Shown: positions 14,752-21,872 of the stretch, piece by piece
How positions within the stretch are numbered: the stretch's first letter is position 1
Layout of the letters: every line of letters begins with the position of its first letter
From: Streptomyces olivaceus
Lineage (GTDB): Bacteria; Actinomycetota; Actinomycetes; Streptomycetales; Streptomycetaceae
DNA length: 39,838 nucleotides
Reading direction: 5' to 3'
Assembly: GCF_000721235.1 (NCBI RefSeq)
Contig: NZ_JOFH01000047.1
Location: 1 to 39,838, forward strand
Translations under genes and position numbers: made by a program
Notes under the pieces: model-generated
The model's input: the letters and a program-made list of their open reading frames with translations, nothing else
What the model was told of the DNA's origin: nothing
Databases searched by the model: none

Positions 14752-15687
14752 ATGGCCCAAGCCGCAGCCGGGGCGAAACCGCCCGCGCCACCCCGGCGGC
14801 GCCGTGCCTCGGCCACGCCGCGCAGGCTCCCGTACCTGCTGATCGGACCGGCCGCCCTGCTGATGCTGGGCTTCATCGCCTACCCGGTCATCAGCGTCTT
14901 CTACTACAGCCTGCAGGAGTACAACCCCACCAAGCCGTGGCGGAACGGCTTCGCGGGCCTCGACAATTTCGTCCGGATCTTCACCGAGGACCCGGTCTTC
15001 TGGGACACCCTGGTCTTCAGCGCCAAGTGGGTCTTCGTCGAGGTCGGCCTGCAGCTGCTGTTCGGCCTGGCCCTGGCGCTCATCGTCAACCAGACCTTCG
15101 TGGGCCGCGGCATCGGACGCGCCATGGTCTTCTCCCCGTGGGCCGTCTCCGGCGTGCTGACCTCCGCGATCTGGGTGCTGCTCTACAACTCCCAGACCGG
15201 CATCACCCGTTACCTCGCCGACATGGGCATCGGCTCGTACGGCACCAGCTGGCTGTCGGACACCTCGACCGTGTTCTCCGCGGCGGTGGTCGCCGACCTC
15301 TGGCGCGGCGTGCCCTTCTTCGCGATCCTCATCCTCGCGGACCTCCAGTCCGTCTCCAAGGACCTGTACGAGGCGGCCGAGGTCGACGGGGCGAGCCGCG
15401 TCAAGCAGTTCTGGCACATCACGCTGCCGCACCTGAAGGACGCCATCATCCTGTCCACGCTGCTGCGCGCGGTGTGGGAGTTCAACAACGTCGACCTGCT
15501 CTACACCCTGACCGGCGGCGGACCCGCGGGCGAGACCACGACGCTGCCCCTGTACATCGCCAACACCAGCGTCGACGCCCACGACTTCGGCTACGCGTCG
15601 GCCCTCACCACCGTCGCGTTCGTGATCCTGCTCTTCTGCTCGATCGTCTACCTGCGGCTGAGCAAGTTCGGAGGCGAGAACAAGTGA
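14752..15687 (+). CDS. Carbohydrate ABC transporter permease, MalF type
   Basis: This 311-residue inner-membrane subunit has a basic, Pro/Arg-rich cytoplasmic tail of about 28 residues and then about six membrane segments, beginning YLLIGPAALLMLGFIAYPV. The EAA loop reads EAAEVDGASRV and is followed by LPHL. A GGAG ribosome site precedes the ATG by 7 nt. It overlaps the next permease gene by GTGA. With the binding protein encoded at 20397 it should import an oligosaccharide, since a cytoplasmic GH43 enzyme is in the same operon. No ATPase is encoded; MsiK is the likely partner (inference). Confidence 0.93.
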   Translation: MAQAAAGAKPPAPPRRRRASATPRRLPYLLIGPAALLMLGFIAYPVISVFYYSLQEYNPTKPWRNGFAGLDNFVRIFTEDPVFWDTLVFSAKWVFVEVGLQLLFGLALALIVNQTFVGRGIGRAMVFSPWAVSGVLTSAIWVLLYNSQTGITRYLADMGIGSYGTSWLSDTSTVFSAAVVADLWRGVPFFAILILADLQSVSKDLYEAAEVDGASRVKQFWHITLPHLKDAIILSTLLRAVWEFNNVDLLYTLTGGGPAGETTTLPLYIANTSVDAHDFGYASALTTVAFVILLFCSIVYLRLSKFGGENK

Positions 15688-16580
15688 TCACCAAGGAGGC
15701 CCCCGCGGCCGCCCCCGCCCCCGCGCCGGCCGACCCCGCCCCGCCGCGCCGGCCGAAGAAGCGCCCGGCCTGGGACGAGGTGCCCCGCTGGCAGATCTAC
15801 CTCCCGCTCGGCGTCTACCTGGTCTTCACCCTGGTCCCGTTCTACTGGATCCTGCTCTTCGCGCTGCGCCCGGCGGGGTCGGCCTCGCTGGTGCCCTGGC
15901 CGATGACCTTCGACCACTTCGAGAAGGTCTGGAACGACCGGGCCTTCGGCACCTTCTTCCAGAACAGCGTGCTGGTGGGCGTCGCGACCCTGCTGATGAC
16001 CACGCTCGTCGCCCTGGCCGGCGGCTACGCGCTCGCCCGGTTCGACTTCAAGGTCAAGCGGGTCTTCATGCTCGCCCTGCTCTGCTCCCAGTTCGTGCCC
16101 GGCGCGCTGCTGCTCGTGCCGCTCTTCGAGATCTTCGCCGAACTCCAGATGATCAACTCGCTGGGCAGCGTCATCATCGCCGAGACGGTCTTCCAGCTGC
16201 CGCTGTCGATCATCCTGATCAGCAACTTCATCAAGAACGTGCCCTACTCCCTGGAGGAGGCCGCCTGGGTCGACGGCTGCGGCCGGTTCCGCGCCTTCCG
16301 GGTCGTCGTACTGCCGCTGCTGCGGCCGGGCCTGATCGCGGTGGGCTCCTTCGCCTTCGTGCACTCCTGGAACCACTTCCTGTTCGCCCTGATGTTCCTC
16401 AACAACCAGAGCAAGCAGACCATCCCGGTCGGCCTCAACTCCCTGATGAGCGCGGACAGCGTCGACCTCGGCGCGCTCGCCGCCGGGGGCATCGTCGCCG
16501 CCGTGCCCGTCGTGATCGTCTTCGCCTTCATCCAGAAGTGGCTGATCACCGGCTTCAGCGCGGGGGCGGTGAAGGGATGA
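15684..16580 (+). CDS. Carbohydrate ABC transporter permease, MalG type
   Basis: This 298-residue membrane protein is the second permease subunit. The N-terminal 30 residues are Ala/Pro-rich and disordered, followed by about six membrane segments. The EAA loop reads EAAWVDGCGRF and the end AGAVKG is typical of MalG-type subunits. The GTG start overlaps the upstream stop and is served by GGAGG 9 nt upstream, inside the preceding gene. Its own stop overlaps the oxidoreductase start (ATGA). Confidence 0.93.
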   Translation: MITKEAPAAAPAPAPADPAPPRRPKKRPAWDEVPRWQIYLPLGVYLVFTLVPFYWILLFALRPAGSASLVPWPMTFDHFEKVWNDRAFGTFFQNSVLVGVATLLMTTLVALAGGYALARFDFKVKRVFMLALLCSQFVPGALLLVPLFEIFAELQMINSLGSVIIAETVFQLPLSIILISNFIKNVPYSLEEAAWVDGCGRFRAFRVVVLPLLRPGLIAVGSFAFVHSWNHFLFALMFLNNQSKQTIPVGLNSLMSADSVDLGALAAGGIVAAVPVVIVFAFIQKWLITGFSAGAVKG

Positions 16581-17881
16581 GCGAGGTTCCCGTCCGTGGG
16601 GGCGGTGAGGGGGCGAGTCGCGGTGCCGTGCGTGGTGGTGGTGAAGGGCCGCCGGGTCGCGGTTCCGTGCGCGGGAGTGGCGAGAGGCCGAGTCGCGGTG
16701 CCGTGCGCGGGGGCGGTCAGGGGGCGGGTCCGGTTCCCGTCGTCCTCGCCGGGGCCCGCGGTCACGGCCGCTGGCACGTCGCCAACATCCGCCGCCTGGA
16801 GCGGGCGGGCCTGGTCCGGTTCGCCGGCGTCTGCGACCCGGTCCCGCTGACCGAGGACGAGGCCGGCGGGGAACTCCCCGAGCAGTCCGCCGACCTGGGT
16901 GCCCTGCTGGACTCCACCGGCGCCCGGGCCGCGGTGATCTGCACGCCGATCCCCACCCACACCGACCTCGCCCTGACCGCCGCCCGGCGGGGCGTGCACC
17001 TGCTCCTGGAGAAGCCTCCGGCCCCGTCCTACGCCGAGTTCCGGCGCATGGCCGACGGGGTCGCCGAGGCCGGCGTCGCCTGCCAGATCGGGTTCCAGTC
17101 GCTGGGCTCGCACGCCGTGCCGGCCGTCCGCGCGCTGCTCGCCGAGGGCGCGATCGGCGAGGTGACGGGCATCGGCGGTGCCGGGGCGTGGGTGCGGGAC
17201 GAGGCCTACTTCCGCCGGGCGCCCTGGTCGGGCAGGCGGCGGCTGAACGGCGCCGACGTGATCGACGGCGCCCTCACCAACCCGCTCGCGCACGCGGTGG
17301 CCACCGCCCTCGCGCTCGGCGGCACCGCCCGCGCCGAGGACGTCACCGGCATCGAGACCGAGCTGAGCCACGCCAACGACATCGAGGCCGACGACACCTC
17401 CTGCGTGCGGATCAGCACCGCGCGCGGACACCGGGTCACCGTCGCCGCGACCCTGTGCGCCGAGCGCGCCGGCGAGCCGTACGTCCTGGTCCACGGCGAC
17501 AGCGGCCGCATCACCTTCTGGTACAAGCAGGACCGCGTCCTGCTCCAGCGCGGCGGCCACGGCCCCGAGGAGTACCAGTACGGCCGCACCGACCTGCTGG
17601 AGAACCTGGCCGGCCACCTCGCCACCGGCGCCCCGCTGCTGGTGCCGCCCGACGAGACGGGCGCCTTCATGCGGGTCGTCGAGGCGATCCGCCGGGCCCC
17701 CGACCCGGAGCCGCTGCCCGAGGCCGCCTGGCGCCGCATGGCCGACGAGAACCGCCGCGTCGTTCCCGGCATCGACGGACTCGTGGCCGCCGCCGCCGAC
17801 ACCCTCTCCCTCTACTCCGAACTGGGCGCGCCCTGGGCGCCCCGCACCGAGCACCCACTGAACGAGGTGAGCACCCGATGA
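16577..17881 (+). CDS. Gfo/Idh/MocA-family oxidoreductase with N-terminal tandem repeat
   Basis: This 434-residue protein probably oxidises a sugar or sugar derivative with NAD(P). The Rossmann domain begins only at about residue 54 (VPVVLAGARGHGRWH); the family phrase LLEKPPAPS follows near 144, and the C-terminal alpha/beta substrate domain runs to the end. The first 54 residues are four copies of a 12-13-residue Gly/Arg-rich repeat (VRGGGEGASRGA type), foreign to the family. The ATGA overlap supports the start at 16577, but GTG codons at the head of the later repeat copies could also start translation. It overlaps the PmoA-like gene by ATGA. A role in producing the aldonate or lactone for the IlvD/Edd enzyme is plausible but unproven. 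Confidence 0.85.
   Translation: MSEVPVRGGGEGASRGAVRGGGEGPPGRGSVRGSGERPSRGAVRGGGQGAGPVPVVLAGARGHGRWHVANIRRLERAGLVRFAGVCDPVPLTEDEAGGELPEQSADLGALLDSTGARAAVICTPIPTHTDLALTAARRGVHLLLEKPPAPSYAEFRRMADGVAEAGVACQIGFQSLGSHAVPAVRALLAEGAIGEVTGIGGAGAWVRDEAYFRRAPWSGRRRLNGADVIDGALTNPLAHAVATALALGGTARAEDVTGIETELSHANDIEADDTSCVRISTARGHRVTVAATLCAERAGEPYVLVHGDSGRITFWYKQDRVLLQRGGHGPEEYQYGRTDLLENLAGHLATGAPLLVPPDETGAFMRVVEAIRRAPDPEPLPEAAWRRMADENRRVVPGIDGLVAAAADTLSLYSELGAPWAPRTEHPLNEVSTR
16592..16738 (+). repeat. Four 36-39-nt tandem repeats at the start of the oxidoreductase gene
   Basis: Units at 16592-16627, 16628-16666, 16667-16702 and 16703-16738 each encode VRG-G-G/S-G-E-like 12-13 residue blocks. The fourth is degenerate. 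The units keep frame, so copy-number change would alter only the N-terminal tail. Confidence 0.85.
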
Positions 17882-18732
17882 CCCCCTCGCCCCGGTCGGA
17901 CTCCCCGGTCCTGCGGGTGGCGGGCCGCCCCGTCGCCCGGTACGTCACCCGGCCCGAGCTGCCGCCCCGGCTGTCCCCGCGCCCCCACCTGCACCCCGTC
18001 ACCACCCTGGCCGGCACCGCGGTCACCGAGTCCGGCCCCGCCGACCACCTCCATCACCTCGGCGTCGGTGTCGCCGTCCCCGACGTCGAGGGGCACAACT
18101 TCTGGGGCGGGCGCACCTACGTACGCGACCGGGGGCCGACCGAGCTGGACAACCACGGCGCCCAGCGCCACACCGCCTTCCCGCTCCGCGACCCCGACGG
18201 CTTCACCGAGGACCTGCGCTGGGTCGCCGCCGGCACCGAACTGCTGCGCGAGCGCCGCACGGTCGCGGCCCGCGAACTCACCTCGACCGCCTGGGCCCTG
18301 GACTTCACCTTCGCCCTCACCAACGTCACCCCGGGCCCCCTCACCCTCGGCAGCCCCGCCACCAACGGACGCCCCGGCGCGGCCTACGGCGGCTTCTTCT
18401 GGCGCGCCCGCAAGGAGAGCGCGGCGCCCGGCGTCCTCACCGCCGACCGCGACGGCGAGGCCGAGGTGCACGGCACCCGAGCCGACTGGCTGGCCCTGAC
18501 CGGTGACACCTGGTCACTGGTGTTCGCCGGCGCCACCGGGCGGACCCGGCAGGACCCGTGGTTCGTGCGCACCGGGGAGTACCCGGGCGTCGGCTCCTCC
18601 CTCGCCCACGACGCACGGCTCACCGTCGCTCCCGGGGACACCGCCGTCCGCCGGATCGTCACCGTCGTCGCCGACGGCCGCCTCGACGCCGACGGCGCCG
18701 CCACCCTCGTACGAAAGGCGGTCGGCACGTGA
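17878..18732 (+). CDS. PmoA/DUF6807-family protein
   Basis: This 284-residue protein belongs to the family loosely named methane oxygenase PmoA (DUF6807). Its phrases HPVTTLAGTAVTESGPADHLHHLG, split around the conserved HxxHH-type cluster, and GHNFWGGRTY are typical. The family is unrelated in role to methane oxidation, and its members sit in sugar-catabolic operons. The fold is expected to be a beta-sandwich with clustered His residues. No signal peptide is present. It is coupled by 4-nt overlaps to the Gfo/Idh/MocA and GH43 genes. A role in modifying a sugar intermediate is inferred from context; no reaction is established to my knowledge. Confidence 0.85.
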   Translation: MTPSPRSDSPVLRVAGRPVARYVTRPELPPRLSPRPHLHPVTTLAGTAVTESGPADHLHHLGVGVAVPDVEGHNFWGGRTYVRDRGPTELDNHGAQRHTAFPLRDPDGFTEDLRWVAAGTELLRERRTVAARELTSTAWALDFTFALTNVTPGPLTLGSPATNGRPGAAYGGFFWRARKESAAPGVLTADRDGEAEVHGTRADWLALTGDTWSLVFAGATGRTRQDPWFVRTGEYPGVGSSLAHDARLTVAPGDTAVRRIVTVVADGRLDADGAATLVRKAVGT

Positions 18733-20258
18733 CCCCCGAGCACGCCAAGACGTACACCAACCCCGTCCTGAACGCCGACTGGTCCGACCCGGACGTGATC
18801 CGCGTCGGCGACGACTTCTACCTGACCGCCTCCAGCTTCGGCCGCGCCCCCGGCCTGCCGCTGCTGCACTCCCGCGACCTGGTCAACTGGACGCTGGTCG
18901 GCCATGCCCTCGACCGCCTGGAGCCAGAGCGGGAGTTCGCCGCGCCCCATCAGGACCGCGGTGTCTGGGCTCCGGCCCTGCGCCACCACGCCGGCCGTTT
19001 CTGGATCTTCTGGGGCGACCCCGACCAGGGGGTCTTCCAGGTCAACGCCCCCGAGATCCGCGGCCCGTGGACCGCGCCGCACCTGGTGAAGTCCGGCAAG
19101 GGCCTGATCGACCCCTGCCCGCTGTGGGACGCGGAGAGCGGCGAGGCCTACCTCGTGCACGCCTGGGCCCGCTCCCGCTCCGGCGTCAAGAACCGCCTCA
19201 CCGGCGATCGCATGCGCCCCGACGGCACCGGGCTCCTCGACGACGGCGAGGTGATCGTCGACGGCGACCGCCTGCCCGGCTGGTTCACCCTGGAGGGCCC
19301 CAAGCTCTACCGGCACGACGGCTGGTTCTGGATCCTGGCCCCCGCGGGGTCGGTGGAGACCGGCTGGCAGGGCGCCTTCCGCTCCCGCGCGTTCTTCGGG
19401 CCGTACGAGGAGAAGGTCGTCCTCGAACAGCGGGACACCGACGTCAACGGCCCCCACCAGGGCGGATGGGTGCGCACGCAGACCGGCGAGGACTGGTTCC
19501 TGCACTTCCAGTCGCGCGGCGCGTACGGCAGGGTGGTCCACCTCCAGCCGATGCGCTGGGACGGTGACGGCTGGCCGGTCCTGGGCGAGGGCGGCGCTCC
19601 GGTCGCCGAGTACACCCGCCCCGCGCTGCCCCCGCAGCCGCCCGCCGCGCCCGCGACCGACGACGACTTCCCCGGCGGGCGCTTCGGCCGCCAGTGGTCC
19701 TGGGCGGCCAACCCGCGCGACGGTTGGGCCACGCAGCACGCCGGGGACGGCCTGCGGCTGGCGTGCGTCCGCGCGGCCGGCGTGGACGACCTGCGGCTGC
19801 AGCCGAACTCGCTGACGCAGCGGCTGCCCGGCGCCCCCTCGGTGATCGAGGTGGACCTCACCCTGGACAGCGAGGAGCCGGGCGCGCGGGCCGGGCTCGC
19901 GGTGCTCGGCGACGCCTACCGCTGGATCGGGCTCCAGCGGGACACCGACGGCACGGTCCACCTGGTGCACCGGTTCGCCGACGCGGCGGCCGAGTCGGTG
20001 ACCGGCGCCGAGCGGGACGCCGACCGCCCCCGGCCCGCACCGGGCGGACGGGTCCGGCTGCGCGTCGAGACCGCCCCCGGAGCCCGCTGCCGCTTCTTCT
20101 ACGACCTCGGCGACGGTCCGCGCCCCACCGGCCGGGAGTTCGCCGCCAGGCCCTGGCGCTGGGTCGGCGCCCTGCTCGGCCTGTTCGCGCTCGCGCCCAC
20201 CGGCCCGGGACACGCGGGCGCGGCCACCTTCACCCGGTTCCGCGTCGGGCACCGGTAA
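18729..20258 (+). CDS. GH43-family cytoplasmic glycoside hydrolase
   Basis: This 509-residue enzyme has a five-bladed propeller GH43 catalytic domain (about 8-300) and a C-terminal lectin-like beta-sandwich (GH43_C2/DUF1349 type, about 320-505). The catalytic triad is visible: base Asp20 in NADWSDPDVI, pKa-tuning Asp128 in LIDPCPLWD, and acid Glu189 in FTLEGPKLY. Such enzymes remove terminal arabinofuranose, xylose or galactose from oligosaccharides. There is no signal peptide, so it should act on oligomers imported by the operon's transporter. The GTG start overlaps the preceding stop by GTGA. The binding-protein gene follows after a repeat-filled leader. Exact specificity cannot be read from the sequence. 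Confidence 0.9.
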   Translation: MTPEHAKTYTNPVLNADWSDPDVIRVGDDFYLTASSFGRAPGLPLLHSRDLVNWTLVGHALDRLEPEREFAAPHQDRGVWAPALRHHAGRFWIFWGDPDQGVFQVNAPEIRGPWTAPHLVKSGKGLIDPCPLWDAESGEAYLVHAWARSRSGVKNRLTGDRMRPDGTGLLDDGEVIVDGDRLPGWFTLEGPKLYRHDGWFWILAPAGSVETGWQGAFRSRAFFGPYEEKVVLEQRDTDVNGPHQGGWVRTQTGEDWFLHFQSRGAYGRVVHLQPMRWDGDGWPVLGEGGAPVAEYTRPALPPQPPAAPATDDDFPGGRFGRQWSWAANPRDGWATQHAGDGLRLACVRAAGVDDLRLQPNSLTQRLPGAPSVIEVDLTLDSEEPGARAGLAVLGDAYRWIGLQRDTDGTVHLVHRFADAAAESVTGAERDADRPRPAPGGRVRLRVETAPGARCRFFYDLGDGPRPTGREFAARPWRWVGALLGLFALAPTGPGHAGAATFTRFRVGHR

Positions 20259-20292
20259 CGCGCACCGGCCCCACACACACGTACGACACGTC

Positions 20293-20377
20293 CAGTCCCA
20301 CCCGCATCAGTTCCACCGCATCGGTCCCACCGGATCAGTCCCACCGCACCTTTGGATCCGTCGGATCCAGTGGATCC
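20293..20377. repeat. Two adjacent tandem repeats in the binding-protein leader
   Basis: Four units of about 14 nt (CAGTCCCACCGCAT type) run from 20293 to 20349. They are followed by three GGATCC hexamers spaced exactly 9 bp apart (20354, 20363, 20372). Together they fill most of the 138-bp gap before the binding-protein gene. Confidence 0.85.
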
Positions 20378-20396
20378 AGGAGAAGAGAGCCGACCA

Positions 20397-21755
20397 ATGA
20401 AGATCAGCATTCTCAGCACGGGCACCCGCGCACGCCGGACACCGGCGGTCGTCGCGCTGGGCGCCGTACTCGCGCTGACCGCCACCGCCTGCGGCGACGA
20501 CGGCAGCGGAGCGGGCGGCGGCAAGGGCGCAGAGGGCAGCGGCACCGGGAAGATCACCTTCTGGGACAACAACGGCGGCATCCGCACGGCCGTCTGGAAG
20601 GAGATCATCGCCGACTTCGAGAAGGCGAACCCGGACATCGACGTGGAGTACGTCGGGATCGCCGCCACCGAGTACCAGTCCAAGGTCGACACCGCGATCC
20701 AGGGCGGCGGCCTGCCGGACGTCGGCGGCGTCACGGCGTCGATGCTCGCCGGCTTCTCCGCCCAGGGAGCCCTGGAACCCCTGGACGGCCGGCTCACCGA
20801 GTCCTCCCTGAACGGCAAGCTCAACAAGGACATGGTCGAGTCCGTGAAGGCCGCCGGCGGCGGCGACGGCACCCTGTACTCGGTGCCGTCCTCCGCCAAC
20901 AACGGCGTCCTCTACTACCGCACCGACCTGTTCGAGAAGGCCGGGCTCGACGAGCCGACGACGTGGGACGCGTTCTACGCCGCCGCCGACAAGCTGACGG
21001 ACAAGGGCAAGAACGCGTTCGGCTACACCATCCGCGGCGGCTCCGGGTCCATCGCCCAGGCATTCGACGCCATGTACGGGCAGTCCGGCATCACCTCGTT
21101 CTGGGACGCCGAGAAGAAGACGACCGTCAACGACCCGGAGAACGTCGAGGCGCTGGAGAAGTACGCCGCCCTCTACAAGAGGGTCACGCCGGCCGCCGAC
21201 GTCAACAACGACTTCGCCAAGATGACCGCCCAGTGGGACACCGGCACCATCGGCATGGTCAACCACAACCTGGGCTCCTACACGGACCACGTGAAGGCGC
21301 TCGGCACCGGGAAGTTCCGCGGCATCCCGCAGCCGGTCGGTCCCTCCGGCAAGCGGGTGCAGGTGTCCAACCCGGTCGACGGGCTCGGCCTGTTCAAGAG
21401 TTCCAAGAACAAGGAGGCCGCCTGGAAGTTCATCGAGTTCGCCACCTCGACGGAGCAGAACTCGCGGTTCAACGAGTCGGCCGGACAGGTCCCGTCCAAC
21501 ACGGAGGCCGCGGACGACGCGTGGATCCAGAAGGCCGAGCCGACGAAGCTGGCGGCGCAGGCGCTGAACGACGGGTCCACGACCATCGTCCAGCTGCCGT
21601 ACTACCTGCCGGACTGGAACACCCTCTCGAAGTCGGAGAGCGAGCCGGCGTTCCAGAAGGTGCTGCTCGGTGAGACGAGCGCGAAGGACTTCCTGGACGA
21701 CCTGGCCGAGAAGCTGAACGCGGCCCAGGCCGAGTGGACCGAGCAGATGGGCTGA
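20397..21755 (+). CDS. Extracellular sugar-binding lipoprotein
   Basis: This 452-residue family 1 solute-binding protein has a signal peptide ending TATAC, with the lipid-attachment cysteine near residue 32, followed by a Gly/Ser/Lys linker. The mature part opens with ITFWDNNGGI, typical of CUT1 binding proteins. The start chosen is the ATG at 20397, which heads the signal peptide; an in-frame ATG 15 codons earlier would place acidic residues in front of it. It is the last gene of the operon whose two permeases lie 4.7 kb upstream, an unusual separation that may allow higher binding-protein expression from its own leader. The ligand is probably an arabinose-, xylose- or uronate-containing oligosaccharide (inference). 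Confidence 0.92.
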   Translation: MKISILSTGTRARRTPAVVALGAVLALTATACGDDGSGAGGGKGAEGSGTGKITFWDNNGGIRTAVWKEIIADFEKANPDIDVEYVGIAATEYQSKVDTAIQGGGLPDVGGVTASMLAGFSAQGALEPLDGRLTESSLNGKLNKDMVESVKAAGGGDGTLYSVPSSANNGVLYYRTDLFEKAGLDEPTTWDAFYAAADKLTDKGKNAFGYTIRGGSGSIAQAFDAMYGQSGITSFWDAEKKTTVNDPENVEALEKYAALYKRVTPAADVNNDFAKMTAQWDTGTIGMVNHNLGSYTDHVKALGTGKFRGIPQPVGPSGKRVQVSNPVDGLGLFKSSKNKEAAWKFIEFATSTEQNSRFNESAGQVPSNTEAADDAWIQKAEPTKLAAQALNDGSTTIVQLPYYLPDWNTLSKSESEPAFQKVLLGETSAKDFLDDLAEKLNAAQAEWTEQMG

Positions 21756-21778
21756 CCGGCCGATCCGGACATCGCCGT

Positions 21779-21819
21779 GGGACGGCCCGTGGTTCGGTTC
21801 GCGGGCCGCCGGCCGTCCC
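21779..21819 (+). terminator. Terminator after the binding-protein gene
   Basis: GGGACGGCC and GGCCGTCCC form a perfect 9-bp stem about 24 nt after the stop codon, with further GC pairing inside the loop. It probably ends the long catabolic operon before the pectate lyase gene. Confidence 0.55.
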
Positions 21820-21872
21820 CGCTTCACCACGCACGCGCCACGACCCCCGCCCACGAAAGGGAGAGCCGCACC

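Noticed and set aside
17878..18732. Methane oxygenase subunit
   Set aside because: The PmoA name is a legacy label of the DUF6807 family; there are no membrane segments and no other methane oxidation genes.
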